Below, one piece after another: positions 6,303 through 14,289 of a DNA stretch of 17,001 nucleotides. Position 1 is the stretch's first letter; each line of letters begins with the position of its first letter. The stretch spans positions 1-17,001 of the forward strand of contig PUOQ01000049.1 in the NCBI GenBank assembly GCA_003552785.1, given 5' to 3'. The notes under the pieces are model-generated. The model did not search any database. It saw only the letters and a list, made by a program, of their open reading frames with translations, and was not told the DNA's origin. Source of the DNA: Dehalococcoidia bacterium (GTDB lineage: Bacteria > Chloroflexota > Dehalococcoidia > Dehalococcoidales > CSSed11-197). The position numbers were made by a program, and so were the translations under genes.

Positions 6303-6776
6303 CTATTCGGTAGTTATACAGGATACCGCCCATACAGCCATGCCCTCTTCACGGCCAACAAATCCCAGAAGGTTGGCGGTGCTGGCTTTTATGCTTACAT
6401 TTGAAATATCAACCTCAAGCACGCCTGCCAGTTTCTGGCGCATCTGGTCAATGTATTCTAGAAGACGGGGCTGCTCTGCAATTATGGTTGAGTCTATATT
6501 TACTACCCGGTACCCTTTGCTCTTTATTTTTCTTACTACTTCTTCAAGCAGTGACAGGCTGGATATGTCTTTATAAGACGGGTCTCCTGGTGGAAAGTGA
6601 GTACCTATATCTCCCATGGCCGCTGCCCCAAGCAGGGAGTCGATAGCTGCATGACACAAAATGTCTGCATCACTCCATCCGATAAGACCTTTATCAAAGG
6701 GTATGTTAATTCCACCCAGAACCAGCTTTCGCTCTGGCGCCAACCGGTGGCAGTCATAGCCGATACCTACTCTCAT
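6303..6776 (-). CDS. ispF: 2-C-methyl-D-erythritol 2,4-cyclodiphosphate synthase
   Basis: The fifth enzyme of the MEP isoprenoid pathway. It cyclises CDP-methylerythritol 2-phosphate to the 2,4-cyclodiphosphate and releases CMP; the family forms a homotrimer with a zinc ion at each active site. The 157-residue product begins MRVGIGYDCHRL, with the metal ligands Asp8 and His10, and has the third ligand His42 in DADILCHAAIDSLLGA. The motif DIGTHFPPGDP and the C-terminal LLGFVGREEGMAVWA are also typical. Its ATG overlaps the ispD stop (ATGA), so the two are translationally coupled, which suits consecutive or near-consecutive pathway steps. cysS follows 3 bp later. Confidence 0.98.
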   Translation of the reverse strand: MRVGIGYDCHRLAPERKLVLGGINIPFDKGLIGWSDADILCHAAIDSLLGAAAMGDIGTHFPPGDPSYKDISSLSLLEEVVRKIKSKGYRVVNIDSTIIAEQPRLLEYIDQMRQKLAGVLEVDISNVSIKASTANLLGFVGREEGMAVWAVSCITTE

Positions 6777-7462
6777 AATATACCCCCTCGATTTTTAATG
6801 AGTATCCGAGCTATCTCGAGGTCTAGTAGTGTAGTAACCTTTATATTATCATATGAGCCCGTTGAGAGGCTAACATCTCCTCCGCTCATTTCCACCATCT
6901 GGGCATCATCTGTGACCTGGGCGTCGATCATTTCGAAAGCGCGAGTTATAATATCGTAGCTGAAAGCCTGTGGTGTCTGTGCTGCAAAAAGGTTATTCCT
7001 GGGCAATGTGTTTGAAACCTGGTTTTTACGTACTGTCTTTATAGTGTCATTTACAGGTATTGCCGGTATAGCTGCACCGCTCACCATTGCTTTTTCAAGT
7101 ACACTGTTAATTATATCCTGGCCAACCAGGGGGCGGGCTCCATCGTGGATCAGCACCCAGCCAGAACCCTCAGCAAAAATTAAACCGGCTTTGACTGAAT
7201 CCTGCCTCCTGGCCCCACCGGGTATAACATGTTTTACTTTTGTTAAATTGTAACGGTTTATCATTTTATTTATTTTTTTTATGCCAGTATCACTGGAGAC
7301 AATTACAATGTTATCCACCTTGCTGTTGTTTTCAAAAGCCACGACCGACCAGTAAATCAGCGGTTTCTGGTATAAGCGGGCAAACAGCTTGTCTAGTCCG
7401 TCCATGCGTTTGCTTGTGCCGGCGGCAACGATAATAGCGGTAACTTTCCGGTTGCTAAACAA
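6773..7462 (-). CDS. ispD: 2-C-methyl-D-erythritol 4-phosphate cytidylyltransferase
   Basis: The third MEP-pathway enzyme; it transfers CMP from CTP to methylerythritol 4-phosphate. The 229-residue protein has the nucleotide-binding N-terminus AIIVAAGTSKRMDGLDKLF (with the conserved Lys25), GGARRQDSV, the DGARPLV metal-site motif and TDDAQMVEMSGG near the end. The only start in the right place is a TTG at 7460-7462, 4 bp after the radA stop. There is no good Shine-Dalgarno sequence at normal distance; the GGAGG inside the last codons of radA is about 15 bp away. Translation is therefore probably coupled to radA. The next MEP enzyme, IspE, is not in the window. Confidence 0.97.
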   Translation of the reverse strand: MFSNRKVTAIIVAAGTSKRMDGLDKLFARLYQKPLIYWSVVAFENNSKVDNIVIVSSDTGIKKINKMINRYNLTKVKHVIPGGARRQDSVKAGLIFAEGSGWVLIHDGARPLVGQDIINSVLEKAMVSGAAIPAIPVNDTIKTVRKNQVSNTLPRNNLFAAQTPQAFSYDIITRAFEMIDAQVTDDAQMVEMSGGDVSLSTGSYDNIKVTTLLDLEIARILIKNRGGIL

Positions 7463-7466
7463 CTTT

Positions 7467-8837
7467 TTAGTTTTTTGCCTCCATCAAACCTTTTTTAATC
7501 GCTTCTCTGAGCGTAGATACTTCTACCAGTTCTATGCCTGTTTTATTAATGCTGCTGGTTTGCTTTTTAGGTACCAGGCAGCGTTTAAACCCCAACCGGG
7601 CAGCTTCGGATAAGCGCCGCTCAAGTCTGGGCACCGCTCTTATTTCCCCACTTAGTCCGACTTCGCCTACAGCCGTTAATTTGGGGTCTATGGCACGGTC
7701 ATTGTAGCTTGAAGCAATTGCCAGGGCAATAGACAGGTCGGCTGCCGGTTCGGATATGCGTATACCACCGGTTGCATTGACTATGACATCCTGGTTACCC
7801 AGTTTTATTGAACAACGGCGGCTGAGAACGGCTGCCAGCATAAGCAAGCGTCCGAAATCTATTCCGTTGGCAACCCGGCGGGGCTGGCCGAAAACAGACG
7901 GATTGGTTAGCGCTTGAACTTCAACTAAAAGAGGTCGACTGCCTTCGAGTGTAGGCACAACTGCCGAACCCAGGGTATCTGAATGCCTTTCTGAGACAAA
8001 GATTTGTGAAGGGTTGGCAATTTCAACCAGGCCCTCCGCAAGCATTTCGAATATTCCCACTTCGTTGGTGGAGCCGAACCGGTTTTTTACCGAGCGAAGA
8101 ATTCGATAGGCCTGAAAAGGCTCACCTTCCAGGTAGCATACAACATCAACCATATGTTCAAGAACCCGGGGACCAGCGATAGTGCCATCTTTGGTAACAT
8201 GGCCGGTGATGAATACAGGGCAATTGACACTTTTAGCCCAAAGCATGAGCTTTTGAGTAGACAGCCTCAACTGGCTTAAACTTCCCGGCAGGGCTTCGGC
8301 TTCTGGTGTGTATACCGATTGAATTGAGTCAACGATAAGAAGCGCCGGCTCCATTTGTTGTGTATGCTCAAGAATAATTTCCAGGTCAGTTTCAGCCATT
8401 ATATACAGGTTGCTGCCTGTTATCCCAAGACGTTTAGCTCTGAGCTTTACCTGGTTGGCGGTTTCTTCGCCGCTAATATAAACTACCCTGCCCCGGGAGT
8501 CGGAAATATTGGCCGCTGCCTGCAACAGCAGGGTAGATTTACCTATGCCTGGTTCTCCGCCCGTCAGCACAACCGACCCGGGGACAATACCGCCACCCAT
8601 AACCCGGTCAAGTTCACCAATGCCGGTGGTAAAACGATCTTCGTATTTATTTTCTATAGCGGCCAGTTGCTTTGGGGGCTGGCCGGTTTTTAAAACCGGG
8701 CTGTTATTGTGCCGGGCTTTTGAAGACGTTTTTTCAGCGAAACTGTTCCATGCCTGGCAGCCGGGGCATTTACCCATCCAGCTCGGGCTCTCGCGGCCAC
8801 ATTCCTGGCAGATGAACACTGTTTTCTGTCTTGACAT
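7467..8837 (-). CDS. radA: DNA repair protein RadA (Sms)
   Basis: A RecA-like ATPase that drives branch migration of recombination intermediates and also helps natural transformation. The 456 residues show all parts: an N-terminal C4 zinc finger (Cys10, Cys13, Cys24, Cys27), a Walker A motif GEPGIGKS at 94-101, Walker B with ALLIVDSIQ near 165-173, the RadA-specific KNRFG motif at 251-255, and a Lon-like C-terminal domain with GGIRISEPAADLSIALAIAS. It is the first gene of the minus-strand operon. In many Firmicutes radA is followed by disA and a PIN/TRAM gene before ispD; here both are absent and ispD follows directly. The plus-strand comEA and comEC genes lie nearby, which may be chance, although all three work in transformation. 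Confidence 0.98.
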   Translation of the reverse strand: MSRQKTVFICQECGRESPSWMGKCPGCQAWNSFAEKTSSKARHNNSPVLKTGQPPKQLAAIENKYEDRFTTGIGELDRVMGGGIVPGSVVLTGGEPGIGKSTLLLQAAANISDSRGRVVYISGEETANQVKLRAKRLGITGSNLYIMAETDLEIILEHTQQMEPALLIVDSIQSVYTPEAEALPGSLSQLRLSTQKLMLWAKSVNCPVFITGHVTKDGTIAGPRVLEHMVDVVCYLEGEPFQAYRILRSVKNRFGSTNEVGIFEMLAEGLVEIANPSQIFVSERHSDTLGSAVVPTLEGSRPLLVEVQALTNPSVFGQPRRVANGIDFGRLLMLAAVLSRRCSIKLGNQDVIVNATGGIRISEPAADLSIALAIASSYNDRAIDPKLTAVGEVGLSGEIRAVPRLERRLSEAARLGFKRCLVPKKQTSSINKTGIELVEVSTLREAIKKGLMEAKN

Positions 8838-8935
8838 GGTTTGACTTTAACTGATAATGAATACACAAAGCAAATGGCCAGTTACATAAATTTTAACTTG
8901 TTGCAATTGGGTCCCTGTTTGGCATTGAATAATAG

Positions 8936-8964
8936 TTGTAAACTTGTTTCCAGGCATTTATAAT
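8936..8964 (+). promoter_or_regulatory. Promoter of the Usp-RCK operon, abutting the start codon
   Basis: TTGTAA (8936-8941), a 17-bp spacer and a perfect TATAAT (8959-8964) form a strong sigma-A type promoter. The expected transcription start (about 8971) almost touches the ATG at 8973, so the message would have little or no leader. No Shine-Dalgarno sequence is visible ahead of either the ATG at 8973 or the one at 8988. Confidence 0.65.
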
Positions 8965-8972
8965 AATCCCTT

Positions 8973-9425
8973 ATGACTTCTAAAGCTATGGAATTTGATC
9001 GAATACTGGTACCGGTGGCCGGCAGCCGGGCTGATGGAGCTGCAATGGAGCTGGCATGCAGTTTAAGCCGGTATAACAAGAAGGCAGAAATATTTGCCGT
9101 ACATGTTATTCCAGTTGACCGTTCCCTGCCACTGGATGCGGAAATAGTTCCGGCAGTGGATAAGGCCGAAGATATTCTGGAGCAGGTTGTCAGCGGGGCT
9201 GAAACCAAGGGATATGATATAGAATCTGATATTCTTCAGGCCCGCGAGGTGGGCCCGGCTATAATAGAAGAAGCTGTATCAAAAAAGGCCGACCTTATCC
9301 TGATAGGTGTGCCCTATAAAAAGCATTATGGCCAGTTTTGTCTGGGTGACGTAGTGCCGTACGTATTGAAAAACTCTTCATGTCCCGTTCTTCTGTATCA
9401 TCACCCGCAGGGGAATGAGGATTAA
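8973..9425 (+). CDS. Stand-alone Usp-like domain protein of the permease-tail type
   Basis: A 150-residue alpha/beta protein of the UspA superfamily: FDRILVPVAGSRADGAAMEL (residues 8-27), a middle helical part, and KADLILIGVPYKKHYGQFCL with GDVVPYVLKNSSCPVLLYHH. The usual G-x9-G(S/T) phosphate loop is altered: Asp stands where Ser or Thr is expected, so ATP binding is doubtful. The wording 'GxFxLGxxVPYVLKNAPC' is what I know from Usp domains at the C-terminus of APC-type amino-acid permeases. Here there is no permease part: an in-frame stop (8964-8966) lies just upstream. Two RCK/TrkA genes follow at 3-bp and 0-bp gaps, so it probably works with them in transport control. The start could be 8973 or the second ATG at 8988. 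Confidence 0.8.
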   Translation: MTSKAMEFDRILVPVAGSRADGAAMELACSLSRYNKKAEIFAVHVIPVDRSLPLDAEIVPAVDKAEDILEQVVSGAETKGYDIESDILQAREVGPAIIEEAVSKKADLILIGVPYKKHYGQFCLGDVVPYVLKNSSCPVLLYHHPQGNED

Positions 9426-9428
9426 TCT

Positions 9429-9836
9429 GTGAAGGTAGTTATCATGGGTTGCAGTCGTGTCGGAGCCAGGCTGGCAGAAATGCTGGCCCGGGAAGGGCAC
9501 CAGGTTGCCATACTGGATATAAACGCCTCCAGTTTTCGGCGCCTGCCTCAGGATTTTACAGGCACTGCTTTACTGGGAAGCGGGCTTGACGAAGCCAGTC
9601 TAAATAAAGCCGGTATCAAGACCGCAGATGTTTTTATCGCGGCTACTCAGGGTGATAACCGCAACATAATGGCAAGCCAGATCGCCCGGCATATATTCAG
9701 CGTAGAAAAAGTAGTTTGCCGGATATATGATCCATTGAGGCGTGATTTATACGGAGAGCTGGGCCTTGAAACTATAAGCTCAACTACCATTGTTGCCCAG
9801 ATGATTAAAGATGGATTGGAACAGCAGGAGTCCTGA
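9429..9836 (+). CDS. RCK-N (TrkA-N) domain protein, short form
   Basis: A 135-residue single Rossmann domain that would bind NAD(H) or a nucleotide and gate a cation or solute transporter. The N-terminus MKVVIMGCSRVGARLAEML is the GxGxxG loop with Ser in place of the middle Gly. ILDINASSFRRL carries the acidic residue that binds the ribose, and FIAATQGDNRNIMASQIAR is the family's 'T.xDxxN' motif. There is no C-terminal TrkA-C domain. It starts with GTG (9429) after GAGG at 9417-9420, 3 bp after the Usp-like gene. The next gene is a longer RCK protein; the two may pair as hetero-dimers in a regulatory ring. No transporter gene is in the window. Confidence 0.88.
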   Translation: MKVVIMGCSRVGARLAEMLAREGHQVAILDINASSFRRLPQDFTGTALLGSGLDEASLNKAGIKTADVFIAATQGDNRNIMASQIARHIFSVEKVVCRIYDPLRRDLYGELGLETISSTTIVAQMIKDGLEQQES

Positions 9837-10499
9837 TTGTATATAATTATAATTGGCGGCGGCCGCTTGGGCTATAATCTGGCAAAGTCATTGATTCTCG
9901 AGTCATATGAGGTGCTGGTAATAGAAAAAGACGTAGAAGTTGTCGAGCACATAAATGCCGAAATGGGCTCCATCGCAATTGCAGGCGATGGCTGTGAGGG
10001 AAAGATTCTTGAAAGCGCCGGTGCCAGACGGGCTGATATTTTCATTGCACTTACAGGTGAAGATGAGGATAATCTGGTTGCCTGTCAGATTGCCAAGCAT
10101 TATTTCAAAATTCCCCGCACCATAGCTCGATTGCTGGATGAGAGGAACGAACGCCTGTTCAGGAAGCTGGGTATCGATGTTACCATAAACAGCACCGGCA
10201 TAATACTTGAATATATCAAGCATGAATTACCCTCTCCTCCGGTGATGCACCTTCTTAACCTTAGAGAAGCAGAATACGAAATCGTAGACATTACCATACC
10301 ATCAGCGGCAAGCACCATCGGTATGGCTTTTAAAGATCTGAAACTCCCCGAGGGTGCGATACTGGCTCTTATTTTACGTAGTGGTAAAAAACCTCTGGTG
10401 CCCGGAGACTCCACTATGGTTGAAGCTCTGGATCAGGTAATAGCTGTTATCAGCCCGGAGAACGAGACTCTTTTGCGGCAAGCTTTAACCGAAAAATAG
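9837..10499 (+). CDS. TrkA/KtrA-like protein with RCK-N and TrkA-C domains
   Basis: This 220-residue cytoplasmic regulator has an intact Rossmann loop (MYIIIIGGGRLGYNLAKSL), VIEKD for the ribose, FIALTGEDEDNLVACQIAK, and a C-terminal TrkA-C domain from about residue 140 (EYEIVDITIPSAASTIGMAF to DQVIAVISP). This is the plan of KtrA/TrkA subunits that control potassium and other transporters by sensing nucleotides. The start is a TTG directly after the stop of the preceding RCK gene, with AGGAG 6 bp ahead. The three genes from 8973 form one operon. The matching membrane subunit (TrkH/KtrB or an APC permease) is not seen, so the actual cargo is unknown. Confidence 0.92.
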   Translation: MYIIIIGGGRLGYNLAKSLILESYEVLVIEKDVEVVEHINAEMGSIAIAGDGCEGKILESAGARRADIFIALTGEDEDNLVACQIAKHYFKIPRTIARLLDERNERLFRKLGIDVTINSTGIILEYIKHELPSPPVMHLLNLREAEYEIVDITIPSAASTIGMAFKDLKLPEGAILALILRSGKKPLVPGDSTMVEALDQVIAVISPENETLLRQALTEK

Positions 10500-10510
10500 A
10501 ACTCGTCTAT

Positions 10511-10538
10511 TTGACTTGCCTTTTCAAAATGATATAGC
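10511..10538 (+). promoter_or_regulatory. Possible promoter ahead of comEA
   Basis: TTGACT (10511-10516) and TATAGC (10533-10538) are 16 bp apart, about 55 bp upstream of the comEA ATG at 10593. The -35 is five of six, the -10 four of six. Between the two genes there is only a weak hairpin (GCCTT/AAGGC), so read-through from the upstream operon is also possible. Confidence 0.35.
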
Positions 10539-10592
10539 CTTTGGTTCAAGGCCTCATTGATTTGGTGCTTGTATCTTACCGGGAGGCGGTCA

Positions 10593-11087
10593 ATGCAAAA
10601 ATCCACCTGTTTATTATCCAGCCTGCTTATTTCCCTGGTTCTTGTTGTGTCCAGTTGCGATGACGGGGAGTTAATTGAAATACACTTTTCACAATCCCCG
10701 CAGCCTGAGACAATTGAGGAGGTTTATATTGGAGGAGCGGTTCAGGTTCCCGGCATTTATCCGTTATTACCCGGTGATGCCATAGAAGATCTTATAAGTG
10801 CAGCCGGAGGGTTTACCAGTAACACCACCACTCGGCGGTGCCTGTTGCTCTTTCCGGAGGATGAAAGCCTTGAAAGCCAGCAGAGGGTTGATATGAACCG
10901 GGCCCCTTCCTGGATGCTTGAAGCCCTTCCGGGTGTCGGGGAGGTCACTGCTGAAAAGATCATTGACTACCGGGATAAAAATGGAACTTTCCGGCATATA
11001 AATGAAATCCTTAATGTAGATGGAATCGGACAGGCGACTCTCGATAATATATCCGCCAAAATAACCGTGACGGATTTTGGCGGATAA
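10593..11087 (+). CDS. comEA: ComEA-like DNA receptor, apparently a lipoprotein
   Basis: ComEA binds incoming double-stranded DNA outside the membrane during transformation. The 164 residues contain an SLBB domain (VYIGGAVQVPGIYPLLPGDA, about 44-75) and two helix-hairpin-helix motifs (LEALPGVGEVTAEKIIDYR at 109-127 and ILNVDGIGQATLDNI at 139-153). The start is ATG 10593, which has GGGAGG 6 bp upstream; a longer frame from 10557 has no site. Usual ComEA has an N-terminal membrane anchor. Here the N-terminus is a short basic part, a hydrophobic run, and the lipobox VVSSC with Cys22, so it is likely lipid-anchored. comEC starts 6 bp after its stop, the standard comEA-comEC order. Confidence 0.92.
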   Translation: MQKSTCLLSSLLISLVLVVSSCDDGELIEIHFSQSPQPETIEEVYIGGAVQVPGIYPLLPGDAIEDLISAAGGFTSNTTTRRCLLLFPEDESLESQQRVDMNRAPSWMLEALPGVGEVTAEKIIDYRDKNGTFRHINEILNVDGIGQATLDNISAKITVTDFGG

Positions 11088-11093
11088 TCTACT

Positions 11094-13535
11094 TTGAAGC
11101 TGCTATTATTATGCAGCTTCTGGGTATCGGGTATAGTTCTTGGCAGTTTATTTTCTATACCGGCCCCTCTGTTAATTTTTGCTTTTAGCCCTTTGACCTT
11201 ATTATTTTTCAAAAGTTTGAGAAGCCGGGCTTTGCTGGCCGTCCTGTGCCTGTTTCTTTTTATTGCAGGAGCTTTGCATTATGAAAACTCACTGCCCGGT
11301 AATTGCCCACAAACCCTTGCTTATCATAATGAAAGCCAGGTTCTTAACCTGAGGGGCTTTATAACAGGGGAGGTAAAGAAAAGGGACCGCACGCAACACT
11401 TGAGGGTAACGGCAGAGGAAATCCGGGTCGAAGGAGTAAATTACCAGACTGGCGGGGACGTTTTGATATATGCGCCGCGTTATTCGGAGTACAGCTACGG
11501 CGATGAAGTACTTGTAGCCGGTGTTCTTGAAGACCCTCCTGTGTTCAGGGATGAAGATACCGGAGAAGTTGAGTTTGATTATGCGGATTATCTCTCTCTG
11601 CAGGATGTACACTCAGTCATGCTTTACCCCGATATTGAGGTGTTAAGCAGCGGTAACGGTAACGCTTTTCTCTCCGGGCTTTACATCTTTAAGGACTGGC
11701 TTGGTTTATCACTTGCAAGGGCATTGCCAGAGCCCCAGGCTTCACTTTCTCAGGGCGTGTTGCTGGGCATGAGGGACAGTATTCCTGATGATGTCAGAGA
11801 AAGCTTCAGCCACACCGGCACCTATCACCTGCTGGCGATTTCCGGACTGCACCTGGGAATCATAGCCACCCTGACACTCAGTGTAAGCCGGTCTTTAACC
11901 GGGCGCCGTTACTACCTGTATGTCTGGCTTGCACTGATGGTTGTATGGCTTTATGCCATAATCTCGGGTGCCAATCCTCCGGTAATACGGGCTGCCATTA
12001 TGACCAGTACTTTTCTGGCAGCCGAACTCACCGGGCGCCAGAAAAATGCGCTACCTGCTTTGGGGCTGGCTGCGGCTGTAATGGTTGCTGTTGATCCCAG
12101 GGTGGTATTTACGGCTTCTTTTCAGATGAGTTTTGCTGCCATGACGGGTATCATTTTGTTTTACCCGGTAATTCGCTCATGGGGGTCGGGGTTGATAGGA
12201 AAGGGGCCACCCCGGTTAAACAGGCTAACCGGAGTGATGAAAGTGGTAAATGACGGCCTGGCCGTCAGCCTGTCGGCTACGCTTTTTGTGGCCCCCTTAA
12301 TAGTGTATTACTTTGGGATTTTTTCACCCATCGGCCCTGTGGTTACCCTGCTGGCCTTGCCTGGCCTGGTGGCCCTTATCATTTCATCGAGCCTGATTGC
12401 TGTTGTCGGGTTATGGTGGCCGGCAGCAGCCGGATTTGCCGGATGGTTTGGCTGGTTTTTTTCCAGTTATATGATCTATGTTATTGAAACAGCTGCGAAT
12501 TTTAAATTTGCCTATTTCGAAAACGTAAAATTTCCGCCCCTGGCTATAATCTGTTACTACCCTTTTTTACTTCTGGCTGGCAGGGTGGCCTCCCGGCTGG
12601 GTCCGGTTAAAAACAGGTTGCTTTTCAAAATTAAAGGAAGCAACCCGGAGCAGCAGACAGGCTCTGCATCGCCGGTAACTATTTTTGTAATGGCCTTGTT
12701 ATTTTTACTGATGCTTCTTTTTGCCTTTAACCCTCTGGCATGCCGGCAGGGTGAAAATATACAAATTGATTTTCTGGATGTTGGTCAGGGGGATGCCATT
12801 TTACTTTCTTATCAAAACCAGCAGGTTCTCGTCGATGGCGGGCCTAGCCCCGAGGCTTTAATGAACGAACTGGGCAGCATAATGCCTTTCTGGGACAGAA
12901 CTATCGAAATGGTGGTGCTGACTCACGCTCACTCAGATCACATCAATGGCCTGATAGAAGTTCTCAGGCGCTATGAAGTAGGCCACGTGATTTATCCGGA
13001 CACTTCTTTTTTTGAAAGCGGATACGATTTACGGGCTTTCGAAAAATGGCTAAAGCTTATTGAAGAGCAAAACATACCTGCAACTATTGCAAAGCCCGGC
13101 CAGTATTTCCATCTTGGGAATACGGTTATCACAGTGCTGAGTCCGCCGGTAGAAATGCTTGAGGGTACACATTCCGATGTTGACAATAATAGTGTGGTGT
13201 TAAACGTGCAGGCTGGCAAGCATGATTTTATTTTAACCGGGGATCTGATGTGGCAGGGAGAGCTTGAACTGGTACTAAATCGCCTGATAGAGCCGGCAAC
13301 CCTTCTCAAGGCCGGCCACCATGGCTCCAGAACTTCTTCAAGCACCGAGTTTTTGGCGATAGTAAAACCCGGTTTAAGCGTTATCTGTGTTGGTGAAAAT
13401 AATTACGGGCATCCACATCCGGAGGCGCTCTGGCGCCTGGGTGAAGTAATGGATGATGGAAATATCCATCGGACTGATAAGCAGGGCAGGGTAACTTTTA
13501 TTACTGATGGACAAAAACTGTGGCTCAAGGAATAA
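11094..13535 (+). CDS. comEC: ComEC/Rec2 DNA-uptake channel
   Basis: A polytopic membrane protein that carries single-stranded DNA into the cell during transformation. The 813 residues contain two N-terminal hydrophobic helices, a DUF4131 soluble region (about 60-190), the Competence membrane domain (from QGVLLGMRDSIPDDVRESFS and GTYHLLAISGLHLGI to about residue 550), and a C-terminal metallo-beta-lactamase-like nuclease domain. In the last, LDVGQGDAILL, THAHSDH (residues 610-616), the LTGD segment and AGHHGS (740-745) are all present, so the zinc site looks intact. The start is TTG at 11094, close behind comEA; no ATG is available near it. The protein is complete, unlike many non-competent strains where it is broken. 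Later competence genes such as holA or rpsT do not follow. Confidence 0.96.
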   Translation: MKLLLLCSFWVSGIVLGSLFSIPAPLLIFAFSPLTLLFFKSLRSRALLAVLCLFLFIAGALHYENSLPGNCPQTLAYHNESQVLNLRGFITGEVKKRDRTQHLRVTAEEIRVEGVNYQTGGDVLIYAPRYSEYSYGDEVLVAGVLEDPPVFRDEDTGEVEFDYADYLSLQDVHSVMLYPDIEVLSSGNGNAFLSGLYIFKDWLGLSLARALPEPQASLSQGVLLGMRDSIPDDVRESFSHTGTYHLLAISGLHLGIIATLTLSVSRSLTGRRYYLYVWLALMVVWLYAIISGANPPVIRAAIMTSTFLAAELTGRQKNALPALGLAAAVMVAVDPRVVFTASFQMSFAAMTGIILFYPVIRSWGSGLIGKGPPRLNRLTGVMKVVNDGLAVSLSATLFVAPLIVYYFGIFSPIGPVVTLLALPGLVALIISSSLIAVVGLWWPAAAGFAGWFGWFFSSYMIYVIETAANFKFAYFENVKFPPLAIICYYPFLLLAGRVASRLGPVKNRLLFKIKGSNPEQQTGSASPVTIFVMALLFLLMLLFAFNPLACRQGENIQIDFLDVGQGDAILLSYQNQQVLVDGGPSPEALMNELGSIMPFWDRTIEMVVLTHAHSDHINGLIEVLRRYEVGHVIYPDTSFFESGYDLRAFEKWLKLIEEQNIPATIAKPGQYFHLGNTVITVLSPPVEMLEGTHSDVDNNSVVLNVQAGKHDFILTGDLMWQGELELVLNRLIEPATLLKAGHHGSRTSSSTEFLAIVKPGLSVICVGENNYGHPHPEALWRLGEVMDDGNIHRTDKQGRVTFITDGQKLWLKE

Positions 13536-13632
13536 CACATTCTGTCCGGCAGTATCATTTTGGCTGGATTAAGGTTAAAATACTAAAACCCATGGTTAAT
13601 TAGCACAAAATATTGCCTGCCAGGAGGAATTT

Positions 13633-14247
13633 ATGAGTGGTGAAGCCGGCGATAACAGCCCTCTGGAAACTGAAGAATGCGAAAAGAAAACACGCCGAGG
13701 GCCCGGGGAGCAATTTGGTGAATGGGGAAAAGACCTGGGGGACAGGCTGGATGATTATTTTCATTCATCCCGCTCAGGTCGCCTGACCAGCTCTGCATTT
13801 GCTATTGCATGGAGCCTGGTTGCATTTGTTTTCTTCTTTTTCTTCCACCGCTTTATTGCGTTTTATGAATACACCACGGTCGAGGGGGTTTCCGGCTGGG
13901 TGCGCACGCCCATACTTACCGATGATTATCACCTGTGGCTGCCGGTTCTGGGAGTTGCTCTGGGCCTCAGCATCGCCGGGCATATCATGCTTATTGTCTA
14001 CGATTCTTCCTGCTATGGAACTTCGATTCTAAGGCAGGGGGTTTTATTGTTCCTGAAACTTTTCGGCATAATGGCTGTGGTTTCACTATTAATACTATTC
14101 CCATTTGATTTTAGCGGCATTTCCCACCAGGCCGTATCTGAAGCACTTCCGGTAGTTATTGCTATAGCGCTTCTGGGCATTACCATTGGACTGGTTATCG
14201 CTACCATAGTTCATTTTGTAAGACTGATAGTAGCTATTGCCAGATAG
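13633..14247 (+). CDS. Unknown membrane protein with four predicted helices
   Basis: I do not recognise this 204-residue protein. Residues 1-50 are polar and charged and include FGEWGKDLGDRLDDYF, which looks like an amphipathic helix. Hydrophobic segments follow at about 53-73 (with a run of six Phe), 100-123, 135-157 and 171-200. There is no signal peptide, catalytic motif or metal site that I can see. The ATG has a perfect AGGAGG 5 bp upstream, so it is surely a real gene. It lies 97 bp after comEC on the same strand and runs towards the nitroreductase gene on the other strand (42 bp between the stops). It may be co-transcribed with comEC, but a role in competence is only a guess. Confidence 0.75.
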   Translation: MSGEAGDNSPLETEECEKKTRRGPGEQFGEWGKDLGDRLDDYFHSSRSGRLTSSAFAIAWSLVAFVFFFFFHRFIAFYEYTTVEGVSGWVRTPILTDDYHLWLPVLGVALGLSIAGHIMLIVYDSSCYGTSILRQGVLLFLKLFGIMAVVSLLILFPFDFSGISHQAVSEALPVVIAIALLGITIGLVIATIVHFVRLIVAIAR

Positions 14248-14289
14248 GACCTGCAAGCAATAGTTAAAAAGTGAGCATTGGCGGCGGGG

